Source of the DNA: an uncultured Pelagibacteraceae bacterium
GTDB lineage: Bacteria; Pseudomonadota; Alphaproteobacteria; Pelagibacterales; Pelagibacteraceae
Length of the DNA: 64,000 bases
Direction of reading: 5' to 3'
Assembly: GCA_902542235.1 (NCBI GenBank)
Contig: CACBTT010000001.1
Coordinates: forward strand, 34,058 to 98,057
The notes below the pieces were generated by a model that saw nothing but the letters and a program-made list of their open reading frames with translations, had not been told where the DNA came from and did not search any database. A program made the position numbers and the translations under genes. Of the stretch, positions 48,146 to 57,905 are shown one piece after another; position 1 is the stretch's first letter, and every line of letters starts with the position of its first letter.

Positions 48146-50356
48146 AGGTTTTCCAGTAGATAATGTGTGTTTAATTCTATCTTGGGTTTTACTTGTCTCA
48201 ATTAGTTTCATGAAAGCATCTAACTCTAATTTAAACAACTGATCTTCTGTAAGAGTTTTATCTATAGTTGTATCACCACCACTTAAAACATTTGCTAGCT
48301 CTGTTCCAACCATCATTCCATGATCTAATATAATTTTATCATTATACAGTTTTTCTAACATACCAACCATTTTGTCTTTTAAAGATTTACCAGATAAATT
48401 AAATGTGCATTCTTTAGGAGGAGTAAATTCTTTATTTTGATCCAAAATTTTTCTTGCTTCGTTTAATAAACTATTTCTGCTCATTATTTTTTTATTTTCA
48501 GGGATTAAGTACTTTAGAGGTTCAGCTTCGACAGGAGAAGTTGCAGTTTTTGCATAACCAATGATATCAAAAACTTTTAATGGCGCAAAATCTGGATCAT
48601 TTTTTGCCTCTTCTGTTTGAGACCATCTCCATAACATTTCTTTACATCCTCCTCCAGCTGGAACTAAACCAACCAATGTTTCAACTAATCCAACGACAAT
48701 ATTTGTATGCGAAGCAACAAAGTTACTTTGAACTAAAACTTCAAAACCCCCTCCAAGTGTAAGACCTGATGGTGCTGAAACTACTGGAAATTTTGAGTAT
48801 TTTAAGTGTTTGCATGTTTCTTGAAAATAACCGACAAATTTTTCTATTGATTTAAAGTCACCTTTATCTGCAAAATTCATAGTATATGTTAAATTAACAC
48901 CAGCAGAAAACTGCATACTTTCATTAATAATTATCAATGGTTTGTCTGTAGCGTTTTTTAAAGAGTCCATTGAGTCGTAATCCAAAGCGTTTGCTTTAGT
49001 TGTAAATTCGACAATGTTAAATTCAGGAAATCTGTAAATTTCGGCAGAATTATTTTTATCAAGTTTAAGGGCTCTTGGTTTAATTTTTCCTAAAGTTTCA
49101 ATTTCAGTATATTGTTGTCTCTCACCATAAAAATTTTCATCTTTGGATTTTGATAAATTTTCTAAAAATTTATTTCCTTCAAAATTATCAATTTTTTGAA
49201 AAAAATTATTTACTCCAATTTCTTTTAACATTTCAAAAGGCCCTCTAGACCAATTGAAGCCAAGTCTCATTGCTTCATCAATGTCGTTAAACTTATCTGT
49301 AATACCTGGAACTAATGAAGAAGAATATTTTATTATTTTAGAAATCACTGACCAAGCATAATCTCCATATTTATCTCCACGATTAATTAATTTTTTTAAA
49401 TCAACTTTTTCAGATTTAATATCTATTTTTTTTGAGGGAGAATATTCCCCAGTTTCAAGATTGATGGCCTCTAAAATTTTCTTACCACCCTCCTTGTTCA
49501 TTCTATAAAATCCACCTTTTCCTTTTCTACCAGTATATCCAGTTTCTATTAATTTTTTTACAAGTGGCATTTCTCTTGCTACAGGTTGAAATGGATCGCT
49601 TTCAGGTAATTCTTTAATAAAACTTTTTAATACATCTGACATTAAATCAATACCAATTAGGTCATACAATCCAAATACTCCAGTTTTAGGTATACCCATT
49701 GGTCTACCAAAGACAGCGTCCGCCTCTTCTACACTGAGTTTCATTTTAAATGCTTCTGTCATTGCAATTTGCATTGCATAAACTCCAATTCTATTACCTA
49801 AAAATCCTGGAGTGTCATTACAGATAATTGCACCTTTACCTAAGTCTATTTCACAAAAGTCTTTTAAAAGTTTAACTTTATCTAAATCACTTACATTACT
49901 TTTTACTATTTCCAGTAAATCCATGTATCTAACAGGATTAAAAAAGTGAGTTATGCAGAAATCCTTTTTGTCTTGATCAGATAATTTTTCTGATAGAACA
50001 CTTATTGGAATAGATGAAGTATTAGATGAAACAACAGATTCTTTTTTTCTGTGTTTAAAAATTTTTTCATAAATATTGTGTTTTATATCTATTCTTTCTA
50101 CAACAGCTTCTACAATCCAATCTGCATTCGAAACCACATCAAAGTTTTCTTCAATGTTTCCTACGTGGATATTATCTAATTTTGATTTATCTATTAATAA
50201 AGGAGGTCTAGATTTTCCTATTCTCTCTTTAGCCTTTTGACTAATTTCTGTAGTTAAATCCAACAAAGTGACAGGAACATTTGCGTTACACAAATGTGCA
50301 GCTATACCGCTCCCCATTGTTCCAGAACCAATTACAACTACATTATTTATTTTCAT
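48134..50356 (-). CDS. 3-hydroxyacyl-CoA dehydrogenase / enoyl-CoA hydratase fusion
   Basis: 740 aa. N-terminal NNVVVIGSGTMGSGIAAHLCNANV, HFFNPVRYMDLLEIV, C-terminal crotonase-like region SAPSGLTLGGGFEVLVQSNFVASH. Confidence 0.9.
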   Translation of the reverse strand: MKINNVVVIGSGTMGSGIAAHLCNANVPVTLLDLTTEISQKAKERIGKSRPPLLIDKSKLDNIHVGNIEENFDVVSNADWIVEAVVERIDIKHNIYEKIFKHRKKESVVSSNTSSIPISVLSEKLSDQDKKDFCITHFFNPVRYMDLLEIVKSNVSDLDKVKLLKDFCEIDLGKGAIICNDTPGFLGNRIGVYAMQIAMTEAFKMKLSVEEADAVFGRPMGIPKTGVFGLYDLIGIDLMSDVLKSFIKELPESDPFQPVAREMPLVKKLIETGYTGRKGKGGFYRMNKEGGKKILEAINLETGEYSPSKKIDIKSEKVDLKKLINRGDKYGDYAWSVISKIIKYSSSLVPGITDKFNDIDEAMRLGFNWSRGPFEMLKEIGVNNFFQKIDNFEGNKFLENLSKSKDENFYGERQQYTEIETLGKIKPRALKLDKNNSAEIYRFPEFNIVEFTTKANALDYDSMDSLKNATDKPLIIINESMQFSAGVNLTYTMNFADKGDFKSIEKFVGYFQETCKHLKYSKFPVVSAPSGLTLGGGFEVLVQSNFVASHTNIVVGLVETLVGLVPAGGGCKEMLWRWSQTEEAKNDPDFAPLKVFDIIGYAKTATSPVEAEPLKYLIPENKKIMSRNSLLNEARKILDQNKEFTPPKECTFNLSGKSLKDKMVGMLEKLYNDKIILDHGMMVGTELANVLSGGDTTIDKTLTEDQLFKLELDAFMKLIETSKTQDRIKHTLSTGKPLVN

Positions 50357-50413
50357 AAAGAAGGTTTCTTATATTAAATTGAGACTGAGTAGGAAATAAA
50401 ATAAATGTCATAA

Positions 50414-52441
50414 CTACTGCTGTAAACTTGCTAATTCTTCAATATTAATATGACATCTAATAGCGTTACCATTTTCACCTATTTGCCATGGTGGAACCTC
50501 TGAATTACAAATATCACCTATTTTCCTCGGGCATCTTCCTTGAAAAGAACAGCCTTTTTCAGGGGGTTTTTCCTCTACAATATCCTCAGCTACTAATTTT
50601 GGTTTTATATCTGGATCTGGTTCCAAAACAGCACCTAATAATACTTCAGTATAAGGATGTGATGGAAATTTGTAAACATTTTGAGAAGGACCAATTTCAC
50701 ATAACCTTCCTTGATATAAAACTGCAACTCTATCACTAATTGCTCTAACAACAGCCAGATCATGAGAAACAAATACGTAGGTTGTTCCTAGATCTTCTTT
50801 TAATTGTTGTAATAAGTTTAAAACAGCTGCTTGAACCGAAACATCTAAAGCTGATGTAACCTCATCACACAAAATTATATCTGGCTTAGCAGCAAATGCT
50901 CTTGCAACTGCAACTCTTTGTTTCTCACCACCTGATAATTGTCTGGGATATCTTGACATATAAAATTCTCCTAACCTTACTTTTTTTAGTAGATCGATTA
51001 TATTTTTTTTTAATTCTTTTCCTAATAAATTAAAATACAACTTTAGAGGTTGAGAAAGTATCTGCTCAACTGTGTGGTTTGGATTGAGTGACTCGTCTGG
51101 ATTTTGAAATATAAGTTGTATTGCTCGCAGATCATTTGGATTTCTCATTTTTAAATCAGAAGATAAAATACGATCATTTTCAAATTTAATTTGACCATCT
51201 TTTGTTTCGAGTAAGCCTGCAATTGATTTTAAGATAGTAGACTTGCCACTTCCAGACTCACCAACCAGGGCAATAGTCTCTCCTTTTTTTATATCTATAC
51301 TTATATCTTTAACTGTTGGGTTTTGATCAGAAATTTTATTTAATAATTGATCAAAAAATTTCTGCTTTGCATAACTAATTGAAACATCCTTTAATTTTAA
51401 AACTTCATTTGCTTCACTATTATTTGATTTTTTTGTTATTGAAGTTTGTAAATTATTATTTTGGTTTATTAATTCCTTATAATTAAAACATCGGACATTG
51501 GTATCTAATTCTTTAATATGTTCCAGATCTGGTGAATTTTTTTTACAATTATCAGTTGCTAAGTTACATCTATCATAAAAACTGCAACCTTCATTTATGC
51601 TTCCAGGCTGAGGTTGGCTTCCTGGCATAGAAGCTGGAAGTCCAGCTAGTGAAAGTTTAGGTATCGATTTTAACAATCCATAAGTATAAGGATGAATAGG
51701 TTCTTTTAATATTTTTCTTGCTGGTCCTTCTAAAACAATTTCTCCCGCATACATTACAACTATTCTATCACTGACTTGCGCTATGGCTCCAAGGTCATGA
51801 CTAACATAGATCATAGATGTTCCAGTATCTTTTGCTATAAATCTCAGTAGTTCTAATACATGCGCTTGTGTTGTAACGTCTAATCCAGTAGTTGGCTCAT
51901 CTAATAAAAGTAAATCTGGTTTGCCAGCCAATGCCATTGCAACAGCCACTCTTTGTTGTTGTCCTCCAGAAAGCTCGTGTGGATAACGAAATGCCATAGT
52001 TTCTGGTGAAGGAAGTCTTACTTTATTTAATAACTCTGAAATTTTTTTATCTCTCTCTGATTTGTTTAGATCTGTATGTAATCTTAATGCTTCATCAATT
52101 TGATATCCAATTTTTAAATTCGGTGTTAATGCTTGTCCTGCATTTTGAGGTATCATGGCTATTTTTCTACCTCTAATTTTTTCTAGCTGTCTACTGCTCA
52201 TCTTCAATAAATCCTCAGATTTAAAGAGGCATTCACCCTTAAGAGGAAATAAACCTTGTTTTATATAGCCCATCATAGCAAGTGCTAATGTGCTTTTTCC
52301 AGAACCCGACTCACCTACGATCCCTACAGTCTCTCCTTTTTTTATATTGGTTGAAACATTTCTTAGTATTGAAATTTGTTTGCCCTTCTGACTATTAAAT
52401 CCAATTGATAAATTTTTAACACTTTCAATTATTTCACTCAT
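50414..52441 (-). CDS. Dipeptide/oligopeptide-type ABC transporter, fused dual ATP-binding protein
   Basis: 675 aa with two ABC domains (GESGSGKSTLALAMMG ... LSGGQQQRVAVAMAL; GESGSGKSTILKSIAG ... LSGGEKQRVAVARAF). Confidence 0.95.
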   Translation of the reverse strand: MSEIIESVKNLSIGFNSQKGKQISILRNVSTNIKKGETVGIVGESGSGKSTLALAMMGYIKQGLFPLKGECLFKSEDLLKMSSRQLEKIRGRKIAMIPQNAGQALTPNLKIGYQIDEALRLHTDLNKSERDKKISELLNKVRLPSPETMAFRYPHELSGGQQQRVAVAMALAGKPDLLLLDEPTTGLDVTTQAHVLELLRFIAKDTGTSMIYVSHDLGAIAQVSDRIVVMYAGEIVLEGPARKILKEPIHPYTYGLLKSIPKLSLAGLPASMPGSQPQPGSINEGCSFYDRCNLATDNCKKNSPDLEHIKELDTNVRCFNYKELINQNNNLQTSITKKSNNSEANEVLKLKDVSISYAKQKFFDQLLNKISDQNPTVKDISIDIKKGETIALVGESGSGKSTILKSIAGLLETKDGQIKFENDRILSSDLKMRNPNDLRAIQLIFQNPDESLNPNHTVEQILSQPLKLYFNLLGKELKKNIIDLLKKVRLGEFYMSRYPRQLSGGEKQRVAVARAFAAKPDIILCDEVTSALDVSVQAAVLNLLQQLKEDLGTTYVFVSHDLAVVRAISDRVAVLYQGRLCEIGPSQNVYKFPSHPYTEVLLGAVLEPDPDIKPKLVAEDIVEEKPPEKGCSFQGRCPRKIGDICNSEVPPWQIGENGNAIRCHINIEELASLQQ

Positions 52442-53335
52442 TTAAACAGGTGCCTTTGTTGAACGATCAATTCCTAAAGCTTTTGCAAATGCATCAGCAG
52501 TTAAATTTATTCCAATAATTAACGAACTTAATCCTACTATTGGAGCAATTACAGACCAGTATGCAAACGACATCAATCCTCTAGCATTAGATATCATCAA
52601 ACCCCAATCAGGTGTTGGAGGACTTACACCAAAACCTAAGAATGACAATGAGCTAAATCCTAATAACATCCAAGACCATCTCATTGCTCCTTCTACTAAT
52701 ATAGCATCTCTAACATTTGGAATAATTTCATTCCAAATAATAGACATGTTGCTATGACCTCTAGCTCTGGCTGAAACTATAAAGTCTTTAGCAATAACAT
52801 CATGAGTAGCAGCTCTAGCAACTCTTACTATTCCTTTACCATAAAAAAAACCTAGTGCAGGAATTAAAACCTCCGTTGATGTTCCTAAAAGAGAAACAAT
52901 TAATAACATTGCAAGTATCCAAGGTATAGAAAGAAACGCATCAACAACTCTCATTACAACATCGTCAATTTTACCTCCAACTAAACCACAAAAAATTCCA
53001 AGTAAACCTCCCCACAGAAGAGCTATAAGTGATCCAAAAAAAGTTACCGTAAGAGCTGTTCGTCCTCCAAGTATTGTTCTTGTAAAGACATCTCTACCCA
53101 GGCTATCTGTTCCAAACCAATGTTCAGCTGAAGGTGCAAGTAACATGGTATTTGGGCTAATTGCTTTATAATCGTATGGTGCAATGTAAGGGCTTATTAT
53201 TGCTAAGACTACATGAAATAATACAATTGTAAGTCCAATCAATCCTGAAGGCTTGGAGGCCATAGTTTTTAAAATCTCAAAAGCCTTTTCTAGCTTGTTT
53301 TTTTGTTTATCCTCTGTAATTAAATTACTCTCCAT
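52442..53335 (-). CDS. Dipeptide/oligopeptide-type ABC permease (DppC-like)
   Basis: 297 aa with HWFGTDSLGRDVFTRTILGGRTAL, ARARGHSNMSIIWNEIIPNV. Confidence 0.94.
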   Translation of the reverse strand: MESNLITEDKQKNKLEKAFEILKTMASKPSGLIGLTIVLFHVVLAIISPYIAPYDYKAISPNTMLLAPSAEHWFGTDSLGRDVFTRTILGGRTALTVTFFGSLIALLWGGLLGIFCGLVGGKIDDVVMRVVDAFLSIPWILAMLLIVSLLGTSTEVLIPALGFFYGKGIVRVARAATHDVIAKDFIVSARARGHSNMSIIWNEIIPNVRDAILVEGAMRWSWMLLGFSSLSFLGFGVSPPTPDWGLMISNARGLMSFAYWSVIAPIVGLSSLIIGINLTADAFAKALGIDRSTKAPV

Positions 53336-53336
53336 T

Positions 53337-54293
53337 TTATTTTCTTATCTGTAAACTTTTTAATCTTGGGTTAAGCATGAGCGTCATTAAATCTGCTATT
53401 AAATTTATTCCCACATAGATTGATGCCAATATTATTGCTAATGCTTGAACAACAGGTAAATCTCTATTTGATATAGACTCAATTACCAGTCTACCTAAAC
53501 CAGGATAATTAAAAACAACTTCTGTAACAACTACACCACCTAGTAACCAGGCGATTGTTAATGCTACTACATTTATTGCTGGTAATAATGCATTTGGCAA
53601 TACATGTCTAAATACCATTTTCCAATAAGGAACACCTTTTAAAATTGCCATTTGCACATAATCACTTGCCATAACTTGAATTACACTTGAGCGGACCATT
53701 CTTGCCATGTGTGCAGTCATAATCATTGAAATAGCTACAACTGGTAAAATTATATTTGAGAGTAATTCATAAAAAGTTGCATCTGATGGTATAATCACAA
53801 TTCCTGGTAGCCAACCAAGCCAAATTGCAACAATTAAAATAAGCAAAGTAGCACTAATAAACTCAGGAATAGTCATAGAAAAAATTGTGATAGTTGAGAT
53901 CATAATATCAGGAAGCTTATCTCTCCAAAGAGCAGTTATTATTCCTAATACGATTGCTAAAGGAATTCCTATAAGTATTGAAACAGAGGCTAAAACTAAA
54001 GAGTTTTTAACTCTTGGGCCTAATACTTCATTAATTGGCATTTCTCCACTCAAAGAGTAACCAAAATCACCTCTTATAACATTTGATGCCCATTCCAAGT
54101 ATCTTTCATAAGCAGGAACATCAAGACCAAGTCTTTTTATGCAAGCATCAAGAGCTGCTCCATAAGCTTCTCTTTCTAAATATGTTGTGCATGCATCCCC
54201 AGGTAAAACTTCAACTCCTACAAATGTAATCAATGAGACTATTAATAAAGTGATAAGCCCTAGTCCAATTCTTTTTAAAATTAATAAAAGCAT
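53337..54293 (-). CDS. Dipeptide/oligopeptide-type ABC permease (DppB-like)
   Basis: 318 aa with ILKRIGLGLITLLIVSLITF, AILKGVPYWKMVFRHVLPNALLPAINVVAL. Confidence 0.94.
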   Translation of the reverse strand: MLLLILKRIGLGLITLLIVSLITFVGVEVLPGDACTTYLEREAYGAALDACIKRLGLDVPAYERYLEWASNVIRGDFGYSLSGEMPINEVLGPRVKNSLVLASVSILIGIPLAIVLGIITALWRDKLPDIMISTITIFSMTIPEFISATLLILIVAIWLGWLPGIVIIPSDATFYELLSNIILPVVAISMIMTAHMARMVRSSVIQVMASDYVQMAILKGVPYWKMVFRHVLPNALLPAINVVALTIAWLLGGVVVTEVVFNYPGLGRLVIESISNRDLPVVQALAIILASIYVGINLIADLMTLMLNPRLKSLQIRK

Positions 54294-54340
54294 AAGATTA
54301 ACTAGAACTTTTTAACAAAAATAAATTAAATAGAAATAAA

Positions 54341-54368
54341 ATAAAGGCCGCTAGTGTGCGGCCTTTAT
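54341..54368 (-). terminator. Perfect hairpin between SBP gene and dppB-like gene
   Basis: ATAAAGGCCGC (54341-54351) pairs perfectly with GCGGCCTTTAT (54358-54368), 11 bp, 6-nt loop. T-rich on the minus-strand downstream side. Confidence 0.85.
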
Positions 54369-54378
54369 CTAAATACTT

Positions 54379-55866
54379 TTAGTCAACTTTAACTTTATGC
54401 CACTGTATAGAAAAGTGGTCTACAGCATCAAGGTTTTTAACTTTTGATGAAGTAACTACAAGTCTAGATACGTGGTATGGGATCATTGTTCCACTTTGTT
54501 CCCATAAAGTCATTTGAGCATTTTGATATGCTTTTTTTCTTTTATTGAAATCCAACTCACTTCTAGCGTCAGCTAAATTTTTATCAAAGTCAGCATTTTT
54601 GAAATAAGACTCATTCCATTTTGCTCCACTATGATATGCTTCATGCAAGATTGTGTCTGCTGGTCTTTGGTTCCAACGTGTCATTGAAACTGGCTTTTTC
54701 ATCCAAACTTCATTCCAATAACCTTTAGATGGTACCATCTCAATATTAACTTTAATTCCTGCTTTTGCAACTTGTTGCTGAACAACTTCTGCAATTGTAG
54801 GCCAAGTTGGTTCTAAAGTTGCTGGGTAAACAGTCAATTCAATTCCATTTGGAAATCCTGCTTCTCTTAGTAAATTTTTTGCTTTACTAATATTTTGAGG
54901 ACAATCCATTTGTAAACGATATTGATCAGATGGCATTACGGGAGTATCACAAGATACAGTTGCTGCTCCACCCATCACTAGGTCTACAAGTTCTTGTCTA
55001 TCAACTGCTAACCTAAAAGCTTTTCTCACTTTAGGATTATCAAATGGAGCAGTATCAGTTCTCATAACCACACCTCTCCAGTTTCCAGTTGGAATTACAG
55101 TTGTTGTAAATTTAGAATTACTGTCAAATATCTTTTTTTGATTGAAAGGTACATATCTATTCATATCAATTTGACCAGTTAAAAGAGCTTGAATTCTTGC
55201 TTGAGCATCTGGGATCGCAATGACATGAACTTCTGCAACTCCTGGTGCACCTTCCCAATATTCTGGGTTAGCTTTAAGAATTGTAGTTCCTTCTGGATCA
55301 AATTTATCAACCATGAATGGTCCAGTACCAACTCCAGTTTGTCCTATAGTATCTCCTGATCCTTCAGGTATCATTCTTAATCTGTAGTCAGTTAATAATA
55401 ACGGAAAGTCAGCAAATGAAGTTGATAACTTCATTTTAACTGTATGCTGATCAACTACTTCAATATCTTCAACTACATTTAAACTTTTTCTAACTGGAGA
55501 TCCGATATCAGGATCTTTAGCTCTCATCAGAGAATATTTAACATCTGGAGCATCAAAAGCTGATCCATCATGGAAATATATTCCTTTTCTTAAATTAAAT
55601 GTCCATTCAGTTGCATCAGAATTAGCACTCCAATCTGTTGACAGTGAAGGTGATGGAACACCGTTCATATCAGGTCTTACTAATCTATTTTGTGTTTTGA
55701 TGACAACTTGAAATAAACGCCCTTTTGTTATGGCATCTAAGTTAGTATCTTTTCCAAATCCAAGATCATGTGATACTTTAAATACTCCACTTGATGCATT
55801 GGCAATAGAAAAAGATAATATCAGTGACATAAAAGTCGCTGAAAAAACTTTAAGTATGTATTTCAT
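54379..55866 (-). CDS. Dipeptide/oligopeptide-type ABC substrate-binding protein
   Basis: 495 aa, signal peptide, SBP family 5 sequence (TEWTFNLRKGIYFHDGSAFDAPDVKYSLMRAKDP). Confidence 0.94.
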   Translation of the reverse strand: MKYILKVFSATFMSLILSFSIANASSGVFKVSHDLGFGKDTNLDAITKGRLFQVVIKTQNRLVRPDMNGVPSPSLSTDWSANSDATEWTFNLRKGIYFHDGSAFDAPDVKYSLMRAKDPDIGSPVRKSLNVVEDIEVVDQHTVKMKLSTSFADFPLLLTDYRLRMIPEGSGDTIGQTGVGTGPFMVDKFDPEGTTILKANPEYWEGAPGVAEVHVIAIPDAQARIQALLTGQIDMNRYVPFNQKKIFDSNSKFTTTVIPTGNWRGVVMRTDTAPFDNPKVRKAFRLAVDRQELVDLVMGGAATVSCDTPVMPSDQYRLQMDCPQNISKAKNLLREAGFPNGIELTVYPATLEPTWPTIAEVVQQQVAKAGIKVNIEMVPSKGYWNEVWMKKPVSMTRWNQRPADTILHEAYHSGAKWNESYFKNADFDKNLADARSELDFNKRKKAYQNAQMTLWEQSGTMIPYHVSRLVVTSSKVKNLDAVDHFSIQWHKVKVD

Positions 55867-56007
55867 AAGTTCCCTCTTTTTCTTTCGTTGTTTAAATAAT
55901 CAAAAAGATAACAATTCCAGAACTAGATAACAACATGCAAAATGTAGTGATTCATCTACTAATTGAATAGATATTTTAATTAATATACACTTTTTCTAAA
56001 TTTATAA

Positions 56008-57231
56008 ATGCAAAACGAATTAAACAAAGTCAGATTTTCTGTAAAACCTTTAAAATCCAATGATAATAAAGTTGTTGAGCTTGCACGGACTGTCGGGATA
56101 CATCCTCTAGCGTATCAAGAACTTCCCTATGATCCTGAGTATTCATTTTATGCAGGAAGATTAAATCCAGAAGTACTTTCAAACGCTACTGCTGATGAAA
56201 TGTATTGGAAAGTAAGACAAGAGGTAATTTTTCGTCATACTGGTGAACATCCATATGAAATATCTGGTCCTGATGCAGAAAAACTTTTACAAAAAATATT
56301 CACAAGAGATATCTCAAATGTAAAAGTAGGAAGATGCTCATACCAATTTGCTTGTTACAATGATGGAGGCATGCTGACAGATGGAGTTTTGCTAAAACTT
56401 GAAGAAAATAAATTTTGGTTTGTTCAAGCTGATGGTGATCTTTTTTCATGGTATAAAGCTCACACTGATAATCTTAATGTAAAAATTTCTGACCCAGACG
56501 TTTGGGTAAGTCAAATTCAGGGACCAAAATCTATGGATCTTTTAAAAGTTTTAAGTAAAGAAACTTTTCCTGATACTTGGAAATATTTTGATTGGAAAGA
56601 AATTACTATACTTAATGAAAAAGTGATCATAAGTAGATCAGGATTTAGTAATGAACTTGGTTGGGAAATTTATTTTAGAAAAAATAATAATACTGAAAAA
56701 ATTGGGGATTATATTCTTGAAGAAGGAAAAAAAATGGGAATGATACTCACAGGTACCCCTGGTTTTAGATGTAAAAGAATAGAATCTGGATTATTATCAG
56801 CTGGGCAAGACTTTAATCATAAAACAAATCCATATGATGTTGGTTTAGGTAAATATGTCGATTTAAAAAAAAATTATTTTATTGGAAAAGCGGCATTGAT
56901 GACTGCTGATAAAGAAAAAAGATGTTGGGGAATACGGGTAGAAAATGGAACAGGTTTAAAAGGAACTTACATAAAATTCAATAATGAAATAATTGGAAAA
57001 ATTACATCAAGTACTTGGTCGCCTTTTCAAAAATGTGGTGTTGGAATAGTTTTAATGAATTCTACAAAACATAAACCTGGATTAATAGTGGATGTTAATT
57101 GCAGTGATAATAAAATTCATAAAGGTGAAATATGCACCTTGCCAATGTATGACTTTAAAAATGAAATTGTAAGAGGTTTAAAAATAGATATTCCAACAGG
57201 TCCTTCTCCGTGGTCAGGAATAAAAAAATAA
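56008..57231 (+). CDS. Aminomethyltransferase/GcvT family protein (DmdA-like demethylase candidate)
   Basis: 407 aa with EISGPDAEKLLQKIFTRDISNVKVGRCSYQFACYNDGGMLTDGVLLKL, ISRSGFSNELGWEIYF, RCKRIESGLLSAGQDF. Confidence 0.85.
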   Translation: MQNELNKVRFSVKPLKSNDNKVVELARTVGIHPLAYQELPYDPEYSFYAGRLNPEVLSNATADEMYWKVRQEVIFRHTGEHPYEISGPDAEKLLQKIFTRDISNVKVGRCSYQFACYNDGGMLTDGVLLKLEENKFWFVQADGDLFSWYKAHTDNLNVKISDPDVWVSQIQGPKSMDLLKVLSKETFPDTWKYFDWKEITILNEKVIISRSGFSNELGWEIYFRKNNNTEKIGDYILEEGKKMGMILTGTPGFRCKRIESGLLSAGQDFNHKTNPYDVGLGKYVDLKKNYFIGKAALMTADKEKRCWGIRVENGTGLKGTYIKFNNEIIGKITSSTWSPFQKCGVGIVLMNSTKHKPGLIVDVNCSDNKIHKGEICTLPMYDFKNEIVRGLKIDIPTGPSPWSGIKK

Positions 57232-57905
57232 TAATAGCAATTGGTGGTGGTGGATTTACACATTCTTCTGATGAAGACTTGGATGAATATGTTATAAATC
57301 AAGTTAATAAATCAAATATCAATATCGGTTTTTTACCTACGGCTAGCAATGATAATCAAGAAAAGACTGATCTTTTTTATAAAAGATTTAAATCACAAAA
57401 ATTTAAATTATCTCATTTTAATCTCTGTTCAAGTGTGGAAGGTTTTAATGAATGGATGTTAAATAAAGATATAATTTATGTAGGGGGTGGCAATACATCT
57501 GAAATGATTAATATTTGGAAGAGACATGATCTTATCAAAGTATTTAAAGATGCATATGAAAAAGGAATAATTCTGAGTGGAATAAGTGCAGGTGCTGTCT
57601 GTTGGTTTGATTGGATATTGTCAGACTCAGTCAATGAAGAGCTAAGTCCGTTAAAAGGAATAAATTTTTTAGATGGGAGTTGCACACCGCATTCTTCTGA
57701 TAATAATCGACTTCGACAATTTATTTCAGAAATTCAAGATGGAAATTTGCCAGATGGAATAGCTATTGATGATGGTGTAGCTGTGCTTTTTATTGACGGA
57801 GTTCCTTCAGAGGTTTATTCTTCAAGAATTAATCATGACGCTTATTATGTGACTAGACATGATAAGATAAGTTTAAAAACATATATAAAAAATTTAAATG
57901 GATAA
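57210..57905 (+). CDS. Peptidase S51 family (dipeptidase E / cyanophycinase-like)
   Basis: 231 aa with IIAIGGGGFTHSSDEDLDEYV, YVGGGNTSEMINIW, nucleophile region LSGISAGAVCWFDW. GTG start overlaps the upstream gene by 22 nt. Confidence 0.85.
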   Translation: MVRNKKIIIAIGGGGFTHSSDEDLDEYVINQVNKSNINIGFLPTASNDNQEKTDLFYKRFKSQKFKLSHFNLCSSVEGFNEWMLNKDIIYVGGGNTSEMINIWKRHDLIKVFKDAYEKGIILSGISAGAVCWFDWILSDSVNEELSPLKGINFLDGSCTPHSSDNNRLRQFISEIQDGNLPDGIAIDDGVAVLFIDGVPSEVYSSRINHDAYYVTRHDKISLKTYIKNLNG

